From Cocleimonas flava (GTDB lineage Bacteria > Pseudomonadota > Gammaproteobacteria > Thiotrichales > Thiotrichaceae): a stretch of 64,000 nt of DNA. Location: contig NZ_SMFQ01000002.1 of NCBI RefSeq assembly GCF_004339015.1, forward strand, positions 683,351-747,350. The letters are read 5' to 3'. The notes beneath the pieces are model-generated. The model did no database searches and was not told where the DNA came from. It was given only the letters and a program-made list of their open reading frames with translations. Below are positions 45,398 to 54,396 of the stretch, piece by piece; the stretch's first letter is position 1, and every line of letters begins with the position of its first letter. The position numbers and the translations under genes are program-made.

Positions 45398-45521
45398 AGA
45401 GCGTTTAGGTTTTGGTTCAAATCAAGGCGCGACCGCACGGAGAATGTTTGAGCGTACAATAAGTACGTGATTCATTCGAGTACGGTCGCAACGCCGAGTT
45501 GGGCCGAAAGATGAATGCCCT
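45398..45521. repeat. 125-bp structured repeat, copy B
   Basis: Second copy of the element at 37371-37495. Inner stem CGTAC/GTACG and outer stem CGACCG/CGGTCG differ from copy A in sequence but stay complementary. It ends two bases into the gor stop region, as copy A ends at the GDSL remnant stop. Confidence 0.8.
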
Positions 45522-46932
45522 ACTTCATTGTGACTAATTCTTCTGCTGAAACTGGATGTATCGCGATCGTATCATCAAAGTCCGCCTTCGTTGCTCCCAT
45601 GCGAATCGCTACCGCAAAGCCTTGTAGCATTTCATCTGCCCCTAGGCCGATGATGTGACAACCAACGATTTTCTCGTTTTCGCCCTGCACGATTAGTTTC
45701 ATGTGTGTTTTTACTTTGTGACGTGTCATAGTGTGGTACATCGGTACGAAGTCTGTTTTGTAGACTTTAATTCCACCATTGGCAACGTCATCGCCGTAGA
45801 CTTCTAATGCTTTTTCTTCACTCATTCCAATTGTGCCAATCGGTGGATGTGTGAACATTACTGTAGCGATATCATCGTATGACATTTTACGTTCTGGCTT
45901 ACCACCGTATAGGCGATCACCTAAACGACGACCTGCTGCGATTGCAACTGGCGTTAGTGGCGCTTTACCGATGATGTCACCGATTGCGTAAATACCGTCT
46001 ACGGTGGTTTTTTCGTAGTCATCTACAACGACTGTTCCGCGTGGAGATACTTCTACATCGGTATTTTCCAAACCAATATTGTCTGTGTTTGGACGGCGTC
46101 CGATTGCCCAGATAAGTGAATCTACATCTGTAATTTTTGTGCCGTCTTCAAATTCGATTGTGACTTGCTTGAGACCGTCTGGTCCTTCGCCCTGATCAAC
46201 CACTTTGCTGATGATTTCATCGTGATAGCGTTTTAGGCCATCATCCTTCATTTGCTGTGATAGCGCCGCTTGAATAGTGCTGTCGAAACCTTCGAGTACT
46301 GGCCAGCCCTGATGTAATACAGATACGTCTGAACCGAGCCCATCCATTAGCATCGCTAGTTCTAGCGCGATATAACCGCCACCAACGACAACGACTTTTT
46401 TAGGTTGAATATCGTGTAGTTCCTGGAAGAAACCATCTGAATTTAGACCAAGTTCCGAACCTTCGATATTTGCCGGAATAATTGGACGACCACCTGAAGC
46501 GATAACGATGTTATCTGCTGTGTAGGTGATTTTTTCACCGTCGACATCAACTTCGATTGTTTTGTTGTCGAGGAATTTTGCTCCGCCCTCAATCACTTCA
46601 ACGCCAGCACCACCTAGGTAGCCATCGTACCAATCGAGGATTCCGCCGATGTAGTTTTCACGCTTATCGACTAATTTTTTCCAGTTTAATTTGCCTGCGT
46701 CACCTTCTAGGTCGACGTCAAAACCGTAATCCTGAGCATCCATTAAGCCTTGTGCGACACCTGCGGCATACCACATTACTTTTTTTGGTACACAACCAAC
46801 ATTGACACAGGTTCCGCCAAGTTCTTTATTTTCAATGACTGCAACTTTTGCGCCGTATGATGCCGCACGCTCTGCGATTGATAATCCGCCGCTGCCTGCA
46901 CCGATTGAAATTAGATCGTAATGGTTGCTCAT
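45520..46932 (-). CDS. gor: glutathione-disulfide reductase
   Basis: A 470-residue FAD- and NADPH-dependent enzyme that keeps glutathione reduced. It has the FAD motif ISIGAGSGGLSIAERAA, the redox dithiol GGTCVNVGCVPKK, an NAD(P) motif VVVGGGYIALELAM, and the dimer-interface His-Glu pair near the C-terminus (HPVSAEE). The start at 46932 is chosen since AAGGAAAG precedes it; an upstream in-frame TTG has no site. It lies beside prx-grx and oxyR on the same strand as prx-grx, giving a glutathione-based peroxide defence set. Confidence 0.94.
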   Translation of the reverse strand: MSNHYDLISIGAGSGGLSIAERAASYGAKVAVIENKELGGTCVNVGCVPKKVMWYAAGVAQGLMDAQDYGFDVDLEGDAGKLNWKKLVDKRENYIGGILDWYDGYLGGAGVEVIEGGAKFLDNKTIEVDVDGEKITYTADNIVIASGGRPIIPANIEGSELGLNSDGFFQELHDIQPKKVVVVGGGYIALELAMLMDGLGSDVSVLHQGWPVLEGFDSTIQAALSQQMKDDGLKRYHDEIISKVVDQGEGPDGLKQVTIEFEDGTKITDVDSLIWAIGRRPNTDNIGLENTDVEVSPRGTVVVDDYEKTTVDGIYAIGDIIGKAPLTPVAIAAGRRLGDRLYGGKPERKMSYDDIATVMFTHPPIGTIGMSEEKALEVYGDDVANGGIKVYKTDFVPMYHTMTRHKVKTHMKLIVQGENEKIVGCHIIGLGADEMLQGFAVAIRMGATKADFDDTIAIHPVSAEELVTMK

Positions 46933-47003
46933 AATTCTTTCCTTTATCAACTGCTTGTGAATGACTATCAGCAGTTATTTTTTGTTTGTTAATGGAGTTT
47001 TTA

Positions 47004-47031
47004 TACACCCCCCCACTTATAGGCATTTTTT
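47004..47031 (+). repeat. G6 element copy 21
   Basis: CACCCCCCCACTTATAGGC then T6 on the plus strand. Both flanking genes are on the minus strand, so orientation does not fit a terminator. Confidence 0.75.
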
Positions 47032-47129
47032 GAGTTATTTCTTTGAATCATTCTTTTGATTCAATGCACGAGGATGAAAGTCATCCAACAACTGCACAGA
47101 TAGATATAACGCATCACTGTTTAAAACAG

Positions 47130-47160
47130 ATGCTGACCATCTAGAAAGAATGGTCAGCAT
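47130..47160. other. 11-bp perfect hairpin
   Basis: ATGCTGACCAT at 47130-47140 pairs with ATGGTCAGCAT at 47150-47160 around a 9-base loop. Followed on the minus strand by CTGTTTTAA, so it may terminate prx-grx weakly. Confidence 0.65.
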
Positions 47161-47230
47161 GTTAGCAAAACCTTTGAGGCTCTGCTTCTTAACTATTTTT
47201 TCGAACTCTGATTCCGAGCTATGTAAATTC

Positions 47231-47263
47231 CCCTGCCAGTAACCTATTGATTAGCTGACAGGG
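47231..47263 (-). terminator. possible terminator of prx-grx
   Basis: CCCTG-C-CAG and CTG-A-CAGGG pair with one mismatch; the minus-strand 3' side has only a weak T-run (GGAATTT). 25 bases after the prx-grx stop. Confidence 0.4.
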
Positions 47264-47287
47264 AGAAATACATGGATCAAATAATAA

Positions 47288-48022
47288 TTAAGCTTTTAAC
47301 CAAGCTTCAAGCTCAGATGCACCACCGATGTGATCACCGTCGATGAATACTTGTGGAACGCTTGATGTACCAACCATAGCACGCAAGCTGCGGTCTGTGT
47401 AATCACGGCCCATTACAAGCTCTTCGTACTCGTAACCTGATTCTGTAAGCATTTCTTTTGCTTTTGCACAGAAAGGACAACCTTTACGAGACATTACTGT
47501 CACGCTAGATGGTACTTTTGCATCAGATGCGATGTAAGTAAGCATTGTGTCTGCGTCAGAAACGTCAAACGGATCGCCATCAACATCTGCTTCGATGAAC
47601 ATTTTCTGAACTACGCCGTCTTTAACAAGCATAGAGTAGCGCCATGAACGCTTGCCGAAACCTAGTTGCTCTTTGTCTACTAGCATACCCATGCCTTCTG
47701 AGAACTCACCGTTTCCGTCAGGGATGAATTTAATGTCTGCAGCATCCTGGTTTTCTTGCCACTCGTTCATTACGAATGTGTCGTTTACTGATACACATAA
47801 TACGTCGTCAACACCGTGCTCTTTGAATGCAGGGATCAACTGGTTGTAACGTGGAACGTGAGCTGATGAACATGTAGGTGTAAATGCACCTGGTAGTGAG
47901 AATACAACGACTGTTTTACCAGCGAATAATTCATCAGTAGTTACGTCTACCCACTCGTTGTCTTTACGTGTGTGGAATGTAACGTTTGGGACGCGTTGTC
48001 CTTCTTTGTTTTCAAATGGCAT
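47288..48022 (-). CDS. hybrid peroxiredoxin-glutaredoxin
   Basis: A 244-residue natural fusion. Residues about 1-160 are a Prx5-type peroxiredoxin with the peroxidatic Cys in [14 protein letters not shown]; residues about 170-244 are a glutaredoxin with the CPFC dithiol ([15 protein letters not shown]) and the cis-Pro segment [16 protein letters not shown]. It reduces hydrogen peroxide and small alkyl peroxides with glutathione, so the neighbouring gor closes the cycle. AAGGAAAC precedes the ATG. It is divergent from oxyR. Confidence 0.95.
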   Translation of the reverse strand: MPFENKEGQRVPNVTFHTRKDNEWVDVTTDELFAGKTVVVFSLPGAFTPTCSSAHVPRYNQLIPAFKEHGVDDVLCVSVNDTFVMNEWQENQDAADIKFIPDGNGEFSEGMGMLVDKEQLGFGKRSWRYSMLVKDGVVQKMFIEADVDGDPFDVSDADTMLTYIASDAKVPSSVTVMSRKGCPFCAKAKEMLTESGYEYEELVMGRDYTDRSLRAMVGTSSVPQVFIDGDHIGGASELEAWLKA

Positions 48023-48253
48023 TTTTGTTTCCTTTTGTTAAATAAATCAATAATGGTTAAAGAATAATGTTTACTAAAATTGATCAGTTAATGATATGGG
48101 ATGAATATGACAAAACAATGATTAAAAGATCAATTTCCTAAGAACTTGACGCGCATCATATAGAGACATATTCAATCCGTAAATTATATTGTTTTAATCG
48201 TTGTATTCTATAAAATAGATCGTAGTAATAAACGTAACAACGGAGCGGCATTC

Positions 48254-49156
48254 ATGACCTTACCAACCATAAAACAACTTCGATATTTTGTTGCATTGGA
48301 AAAACACCAGCACTTTGGCAATGCGGCAAAAGCCTGTTTTGTCTCTCAATCGGCTTTTAGTGTGGCAATCAAAGAGCTGGAATCTCATCTGGGTGCGCAA
48401 CTGGTAGACCGCACCAATAAAAGCGTAACGATCACCCGCACAGGCCGAGAGATCGCGAACCATGCAAGACTGTGTTTGAGAGATCTGGAATATCTTGCAG
48501 AAGTTGCTCATAGCGATCAAAAACCACTCACAGGACGTTTAAATCTCGGCGTAATTCCCACTATTGCGCCATTTATACTGCCGGACTTGTTGCCTAACCT
48601 GAGATCATCTTTTCCTGATTTAAGGTTGTATTTACGTGAAGACACCACGCGTTCCTCGCATGACTTACTGATAGAGGGTGAGTTAGATTTAATTATGATC
48701 GCTTTACCTTATAAACTCAGCAATGTTGAAATCATGCCGCTATTTAAAGATCACTTCTCTTTGGCTTGTCATAAAAATAGTAAAATTATCGATCCCAATA
48801 ATTATTCCTTAAACAATTTACCCAAAGAGAGTGTGTTGCTATTAGAGGATGGGCATTGCCTGCGTGATCATGCGTTGTCAGCGTGTAAAATTCGAAATCA
48901 GGATACGGTTAGTCGTTTTGCTGCGAGTAGCTTATTGACTCTAGTGAGCATGGTAGATTCTGACATTGGTATCACCTATCTGACTGAAATGGCTAAAAAC
49001 TCATCACTGCTTCAAAATACTGATATTGAAACCTATCCTCTGGATGAAAAAAGCTACCGCGAGATTGGATTAGCCTGGAGAAAAGGCAGCGCAAGAGAGG
49101 AAGAGTTTAAACTTTTAGGTGAATGCATTAAAACGATGCATGCCTCACAAGACTAG
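48254..49156 (+). CDS. oxyR: OxyR hydrogen-peroxide regulator
   Basis: A 300-residue LysR-type regulator. The HTH (QLRYFVALEKHQHFGNAA) and the redox pair in LEDGHCLRDHALSACK match E. coli OxyR Cys199 and Cys208, where disulfide formation activates the protein. The GGAG site before the ATG is good. It is divergent from prx-grx and is the expected activator of prx-grx, gor and the katG gene at 5250, which carries an OxyR-type site. No convincing full OxyR site was identified in the 231-base divergent gap itself. Confidence 0.94.
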   Translation: MTLPTIKQLRYFVALEKHQHFGNAAKACFVSQSAFSVAIKELESHLGAQLVDRTNKSVTITRTGREIANHARLCLRDLEYLAEVAHSDQKPLTGRLNLGVIPTIAPFILPDLLPNLRSSFPDLRLYLREDTTRSSHDLLIEGELDLIMIALPYKLSNVEIMPLFKDHFSLACHKNSKIIDPNNYSLNNLPKESVLLLEDGHCLRDHALSACKIRNQDTVSRFAASSLLTLVSMVDSDIGITYLTEMAKNSSLLQNTDIETYPLDEKSYREIGLAWRKGSAREEEFKLLGECIKTMHASQD

Positions 49157-49338
49157 CCAAGTTAAGCCCAGCGAACTCACTTAAGGGTACGTTAAGGATG
49201 ATTATCATAATATCGAGACTATAAAATAGTGATGTTTTGTACTTGAAGATTCGTTTTTAGAAATGAATCTTCACGCTAGAGTTTCGATTCATCAAATAAA
49301 AAATAACAGACAAAGAAGAAGAATAAAAAGGAATCTAT

Positions 49339-50046
49339 ATGTCTTCAGCTGAGGCTAACTCTCGCAATTCAACGATGCATCCGGCATTACCGTTGATTTT
49401 CCCCTTGCAAGATTTATCTAAATCGGATGCTCAAGCGGCAATAAAAAAAGTCGATCCTGATACTGCCTGGCATTTTTATTCTCATTCTATTCGAAGAAAT
49501 CCAAATGATTTAGCACTCCATACCCATCGTGTGTTTTTCGCTATGCAACATAAAGATGCGGAGTTATTGGCGGGATCTTTGCACGACCTCTTCTACGTTT
49601 TAAAAGACGCTGGCACCCAATTACGCATTCGCCTGTTAAAAGCATCGATGCCCTATCTCGATAAAAAAGACACCTTGTATTTTGCGATGTGGATTAAAAC
49701 CGGCATCAAAAAAGGTATGGGATACAAATGGGTTCCGGGCTCGGTACTTTCCGATGGTTTACACGGACCTGATCACACTTTGATACATATTGAGAAAGAC
49801 GATTCTGAGGATGCAAAACTTTCTCCGCTTGAAGAAGCGAGATCATGTATGGAATTTGGACAGCTAGATGTCGCCAAGAAAATTCTGCAAGAAGCATTAG
49901 CTGAAGATAGCGACAATAAGCAACTACTGGAAGAACTCGACTATTTAGAACAATACAGTAAAAGCAGAGAAATACAGCCCGAAGTTGAGCCAAAAAAACC
50001 ATTTGGCAGTGCCTTAAAAAAGTTAAAAGAACAAATATTTAGCTAG
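49339..50046 (+). CDS. hypothetical protein with FimV/TPR-like C-terminus
   Basis: A 235-residue cytoplasmic protein, first gene of the GTPase-roadblock operon. The N-terminal two thirds are helical with HSIRRNPNDLALHTHRVFFA and other TPR-like helices. The C-terminal region (PLEEARSCMEFGQLDVAKKI, LQEALAEDSDNKQLLEELDY) strongly recalls the FimV C-terminal helical domain, an adaptor at cell poles and type IV pili. It ends in a Lys-rich tail. AAGGAATC precedes the ATG. Probably an adaptor for the large protein that follows 36 bases later. Confidence 0.65.
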   Translation: MSSAEANSRNSTMHPALPLIFPLQDLSKSDAQAAIKKVDPDTAWHFYSHSIRRNPNDLALHTHRVFFAMQHKDAELLAGSLHDLFYVLKDAGTQLRIRLLKASMPYLDKKDTLYFAMWIKTGIKKGMGYKWVPGSVLSDGLHGPDHTLIHIEKDDSEDAKLSPLEEARSCMEFGQLDVAKKILQEALAEDSDNKQLLEELDYLEQYSKSREIQPEVEPKKPFGSALKKLKEQIFS

Positions 50047-50082
50047 GACGGACCCACAAGAACTAATAAGAATAAAAAGACT

Positions 50083-53040
50083 ATGTTCAATAAAAATACC
50101 GATAAAATTCGTATCGCTATCCTTGAAATTAGCGACCAGAATGATGCAATTCTGGATTATTATTTCAGTACGGCAGGCAAGTCGCTCTATACACTTGTGG
50201 ATAAAAATGAGGCCGATGCGTTTATTACTGATTATGATTATCCAGGCGCAGTAGATCACTGGGAGGAATTAAGAAAAACCAGTAAGAACCCAGTGATAGT
50301 GCTTTCTATCAGTGAAAAGAATCTCCCTAATTCCGTTTGGTTAGCAAAACCATTATCGTCAAAAGCGATTACGGATGCCGCAGTTGAAATAAGAAAATTA
50401 CTTGAGTCTGTTGAGTCTGTTGAGTCTGTTGAGTCTGTTGAGTCTGTTGAGTCTGTTGAGTCTGTTGAGTCTGTTGAGTCTGTTGAGTCTGTTGAGTCTG
50501 TTCAAGATGAAACCCTTGAAAGTCACATCGCACAAGAGCAAGTACCTGAGATACAAATACTTGAAAATACGACATCAGAGAATATCGAAGAAGAATCTGC
50601 CGAAGATTTGCTTATCCAGTCACTGAAGTTTGAAGATGAGTCAGAATCTATTCAATCAGAATCACAGCAAACATTGTATGCACAATCATCAAAACCTGCT
50701 GAGGAAAAAGCTGAAAGCAGTAAGACTAGCTCCATACCTGTCAAAGAACTTGCCATGTCTGGCAGCGCACTTAGCTTTGATTTCGATGATTTCTTCGAGA
50801 CTGAGACCGAAGAACAGCTTGAAAAAGGTGGAGAATCAGTAAAACACGATGACGTTGAAAAAATAGAATCCGATTTCGATATTTTCAACGAAGTTATCGA
50901 AGCAGGAGAAAGGCCTTTTGCTACTACTGATTCGTCTGGTGATGATATTTCTATCGAAGACAACTCTGTTGCAGATGACAGCCTTGTTGCAGAGAAAAGC
51001 CTTGTTGCAGATGACGACCTTGTTTCCCTTGAAGAGCCTGTGGCTGAAGAATCTGTAGCTGAAAACCCAGTCATTGAAGATAAACCCGAAATTCAAGATG
51101 CATCTCATGAAAATATTGAAGTCTTAGAAATGACGGATGCTGATGAGGTTGATGCACTATTAGCATCACTCATACAAGGCGAAGGCACTAAGAAACACGA
51201 AGAAGAATTCACTGATGAGCTCGATATCACAAGCTTTGAAGATACCAAAGCAAATGACATTGCTGCTAATTTAGAAGAAAGCATTGAGCTCATCAATCCG
51301 GAAACTCCCATTGATGAAGACTTAATAGAGTTAGATGATGAGAAAGAGCAGAAGAAAGCTAATCAAACCAATCTAAGCAAAGAAGAAACTCTGGAAGAGA
51401 GTTTATTAACTGTAGAAGAATCGCTGACTCTGGCTGAAATATCACTTGAAGAAGCTGAGGTAGAGGCATTAGCTGAAGATTCTTTATCTGTCGAAAACTC
51501 GTTACCTATTGAAGACTCTTTGACTGTTGAAGGCTCTTTGACTGTTGAAGGCTCTTTACTTACCGAGGACTCTTTAACAGAAGAACTTTCTCTTAGCCTA
51601 GAGAAACCTTCAGAAGAACCGGCCCCTAAAGCTGAAAAACCGGCAGTAGAAGTTAAAGATTTTCTAGCACATGATGATTCAATGGATTTTGAGGAGCCTT
51701 TTGTTATCGAGGAATCTCTGGATGCTGTTGAGCCAAAAGAATCGTTAATCATTGAAGATGTTGTGATGCAGGAAGCTCCTGTACTTGACCCTGACGAAAA
51801 CACGTTTGTCGATACACTCGAGATAGAAACAAAAGACATTTCTGCTGATATACATACCATCGAGACAGAGACTCAACCTCCCAGCGAAGAAGAAATGGAG
51901 GCGAAACTCGAAGAGGATTTATTTAATTTTGATCTTGATTCATTACAACTGGATGAATCATCTAAAAGAGTTTCAGTAGAAGAAGATGGCTCTTCAATCA
52001 ATCTTATGGATGTTCATGTCGATGAGCTGGACGAAGAAGATTTGCCAGATAACTTAGATATTAATATCGATAACACGATTAAAAAATCGACGGCTAAAGC
52101 AGAGAAAGCACTTATTGATATTCAAATGGGTGAGATTACTGATATTGGTTTGAGTACAGATGCACTTATCCCTGACACTGAAATTTCCAGTGAGGATAAA
52201 TCAAACGCTGCTGAGATCGAGCTGCAATCTTTATTAAATGAGATAAGAAAAGAAGCTGATAAATCATCAGCACCAGCATCTTCGTCGACCCAAGAAACCA
52301 AAATTGAATACGATAAAACAGTCGCCGAGAAGCGCTGGGCACTGCTATGTGGCGATAAAGATAACAAGGACTCAAAAGACAACTACTACAGACTGAATCA
52401 ACACATGTTGGCAGTATTACTCGATCAAATTGAAGTTGCGAAGGAAGACAGCAAAAAAGTACTAAGACTTAAGCATAATGACATTATCATTGTGATAAAT
52501 GCTGGTAGTGAATCAATTTACTGTAATTACTCTGTTGATACAGAAGAGTTTGTTAATTTTTGTTTCAATACGGTTAATCCGGATAACTTTAAAATTCATG
52601 ATCTGGATTACAGCGAAGTTAAACTCTACCAGACTAAATCTGTAGAAAACCCGGAAAATGCACACTCGTTTGAATCGTTTATCTGGACGGTTAGTTTACT
52701 TACTTCTCGCGGTAGGCTTTTAGAACACACGGATCTTAATAAAAAAATAGGTTTAAAAACCTGGCCAAATATCACGCGTATAGAATCCTTCCCGCACCTT
52801 ATGAACATCGCTGCAGTATTCAGCAAACACCCTGGAAGCCTTAAAGATGTTCCGCAATGGTTAAACATTCCAGAATGCTATGTCTATGCTTTTTACAATG
52901 CTGCCATGGCATTGAATATGATCGAGTTTAATAGCAATAACCTTAAGCCTTCAAAATTTGCTTTCAAATTAAATGCTTCAACAGAGAAGAAAAAAGAACG
53001 CGGTTTCTTTGGAAGATTAATTCAGAAATTGAAGTCCTAA
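50083..53040 (+). CDS. large acidic scaffold with receiver domain and C-terminal conserved domain
   Basis: A 985-residue protein in three parts. Residues about 8-108 form a receiver-like domain with Glu15, phospho-acceptor Asp50 (FITDYDYPG), Ser75 and Lys89 (AKPLSSK) in the right places. Residues about 109-740 are very acidic, disordered and repetitive: an 11 x ESV tract at about 107-140 and many degenerate ED-SL-V/T-VE repeats. Residues about 745-985 are a folded domain (EKRWALLCGDKDN, then SLLTSRGRLLEHTDLNKKIG) of unrecognised family. It is the core of the operon with a Ras-like GTPase and roadblock proteins. No membrane segment is visible. Confidence 0.75.
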   Translation: MFNKNTDKIRIAILEISDQNDAILDYYFSTAGKSLYTLVDKNEADAFITDYDYPGAVDHWEELRKTSKNPVIVLSISEKNLPNSVWLAKPLSSKAITDAAVEIRKLLESVESVESVESVESVESVESVESVESVESVESVQDETLESHIAQEQVPEIQILENTTSENIEEESAEDLLIQSLKFEDESESIQSESQQTLYAQSSKPAEEKAESSKTSSIPVKELAMSGSALSFDFDDFFETETEEQLEKGGESVKHDDVEKIESDFDIFNEVIEAGERPFATTDSSGDDISIEDNSVADDSLVAEKSLVADDDLVSLEEPVAEESVAENPVIEDKPEIQDASHENIEVLEMTDADEVDALLASLIQGEGTKKHEEEFTDELDITSFEDTKANDIAANLEESIELINPETPIDEDLIELDDEKEQKKANQTNLSKEETLEESLLTVEESLTLAEISLEEAEVEALAEDSLSVENSLPIEDSLTVEGSLTVEGSLLTEDSLTEELSLSLEKPSEEPAPKAEKPAVEVKDFLAHDDSMDFEEPFVIEESLDAVEPKESLIIEDVVMQEAPVLDPDENTFVDTLEIETKDISADIHTIETETQPPSEEEMEAKLEEDLFNFDLDSLQLDESSKRVSVEEDGSSINLMDVHVDELDEEDLPDNLDINIDNTIKKSTAKAEKALIDIQMGEITDIGLSTDALIPDTEISSEDKSNAAEIELQSLLNEIRKEADKSSAPASSSTQETKIEYDKTVAEKRWALLCGDKDNKDSKDNYYRLNQHMLAVLLDQIEVAKEDSKKVLRLKHNDIIIVINAGSESIYCNYSVDTEEFVNFCFNTVNPDNFKIHDLDYSEVKLYQTKSVENPENAHSFESFIWTVSLLTSRGRLLEHTDLNKKIGLKTWPNITRIESFPHLMNIAAVFSKHPGSLKDVPQWLNIPECYVYAFYNAAMALNMIEFNSNNLKPSKFAFKLNASTEKKKERGFFGRLIQKLKS
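50404..50502 (+). repeat. in-frame minisatellite, 11 x 9 bp
   Basis: GAGTCTGTT repeated eleven times with no base change, encoding ESV x 11. Perfect identity implies recent expansion by slippage; unit length 9 keeps the frame at any copy number. Confidence 0.97.
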
Positions 53041-53056
53041 TCAGGAAAACACTGAC

Positions 53057-53608
53057 ATGTCTAAAACAGAGATGATTAACAAAAAGATAATTTTTACCGG
53101 GCCTGTCGGTGCAGGTAAAACCACGGCTATTCAAACGATGAGCGATATACCTATCATCTGTACCAATGAAGAAGCAAGTGATATGACTAAGGATCGCAAA
53201 CCGCAAACGACGGTAGCGATGGATTATGGTCGCATCAATATTGGTAACAAAGAGAAGATTCATCTCTATGGTACGCCAGGACAGGAACGCTTTAGCTTCA
53301 TGTGGGATATTCTGACTAAAGGAGCGCTCGGTTTAATTTTATTATTAGATAACTCCAGGGATAACCCGCAGCAAGATCTACGATTTTACCTTCAATCTTT
53401 CAGTAAATTTATTCAGGAAGGTGACTTAATTATCGGTGTTACCCGTATGGATGAACAGCAAACACCCAATATCAATGACTATAGAAAATGGCTGAAAGAG
53501 TTTTCTGTAGCAGCACCTGTTTTTACTGTTGATGCGCGAGAACGTCAGGATGTTTCATCATTAGTACAGGCTTTACTTTATTCACTTGACCCAGGGATAG
53601 CGGCTTAA
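53057..53608 (+). CDS. Ras-like small GTPase (COG2229 type)
   Basis: A 183-residue GTPase. G1 is GPVGAGKTT at 15-23, G2 includes TTVAMDYG near 51-58, G3 is YGTPGQERF at 71-79 and G4 is TRMDE at 129-133, so the usual DxxG Asp is replaced by Gly-Thr-Pro-Gly and NKxD by TRMD. Bacterial relatives include MglA and the CvnD GTPases of actinobacterial conservons, which are controlled by roadblock proteins. Both a roadblock-like protein and a roadblock protein follow. It lies 16 bases after the large scaffold gene and its stop overlaps the next start. Confidence 0.9.
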   Translation: MSKTEMINKKIIFTGPVGAGKTTAIQTMSDIPIICTNEEASDMTKDRKPQTTVAMDYGRINIGNKEKIHLYGTPGQERFSFMWDILTKGALGLILLLDNSRDNPQQDLRFYLQSFSKFIQEGDLIIGVTRMDEQQTPNINDYRKWLKEFSVAAPVFTVDARERQDVSSLVQALLYSLDPGIAA

Positions 53609-54246
53609 TGAGTAGTTTTTCACTTAATAGTAATTTATACATCAACATAACACCGCGTGGTGCTTATTACGCAGTTCAAGATAATGCTGAAGATGTCACA
53701 CGTCATATTTTAATCAAACTGCTTAAAATGGACGATAGCCCAGAACTTACTGATAGGTTAGTGATTGAACTCTGCGAGATGGAACTTGAGGATGCTTCAA
53801 ATCTGATTCATAGAATGCAGACCTTAGGATTAATTTCTGGCCAACAAGAAATTGAAACAGCACCAGAGCAAAACCTTGAAGATATTCTGGAAGAATTACT
53901 GGGCTCATTATCGGACTCCAAAAAAGTATTGCTCGCAGAAAATAGCGGACTTTACCTTGGGGCATCAGGATTTCCACACGAAGCTGCAGAAGAATTAGCC
54001 GCTATCAGTGCCAATCTTTCTGAAGTTTACCAAAGACATAAACGATTACTACACGGCAATTTACGCTTCAATCAACGCGCCTGGGGATTAATAGACGCGG
54101 CAGGTAATAGTGAGGTAGGTTTTTGGCCTTTGTACATTGGTTTAAATCAGTTTGCTTTGGTGATTCATGGAATGCCGCAACTCAATAGACCTGCTTTTAA
54201 ACAACTGATGTGGTCACTGATGAGACGGTATGGGGCGACTTCTTAG
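53608..54246 (+). CDS. winged-helix plus roadblock-like protein
   Basis: A 212-residue protein. The first ~80 residues look like a small helical/winged-helix domain (VTRHILIKLLKMDD, ELCEMELEDASNLIHRMQTL). Residues about 95-212 have a roadblock/LC7-like pattern: KKVLLAENSGLYLGASGFPHE, EELAAISANLSEVYQRH, then FALVIHGMPQL. Roadblock proteins activate or inhibit small GTPases, so this could be the GTPase partner. Its start overlaps the GTPase stop (TAATG). Confidence 0.65.
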   Translation: MSSFSLNSNLYINITPRGAYYAVQDNAEDVTRHILIKLLKMDDSPELTDRLVIELCEMELEDASNLIHRMQTLGLISGQQEIETAPEQNLEDILEELLGSLSDSKKVLLAENSGLYLGASGFPHEAAEELAAISANLSEVYQRHKRLLHGNLRFNQRAWGLIDAAGNSEVGFWPLYIGLNQFALVIHGMPQLNRPAFKQLMWSLMRRYGATS

Positions 54247-54396
54247 CACCACAAAAAACAGAAAAAGAGAGGCAGTCCATGCATAGCAGTCTATCGGACT
54301 AAGCAGATTTTTTTCATTAACTAATTTATAGTGTGTATTCAAAAAGAACGATGACACACATAATAACAAATAAAATTTTTACGAGGGATACACAAC

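Larger units (their letters stand above)
46933..47287. other. gor/prx-grx intergenic region with three folds
   Basis: 355 bases holding a G6 element at 47004-47031, a perfect 11-bp hairpin at 47130-47160 and an imperfect terminator-like hairpin at 47231-47263. No gene. The multiple hairpins may end the prx-grx transcript in steps or mark a small RNA. Confidence 0.6.

Noticed and set aside
50404-50502. CRISPR-like array
   Set aside because: Units are contiguous 9-mers with no spacers and are in frame within a gene; not a CRISPR.
50369-50626. Short frames on both strands across the 9-bp repeat
   Set aside because: They exist only because a 9-bp repeat without stops stays open in every frame; the acidic scaffold frame explains the region.
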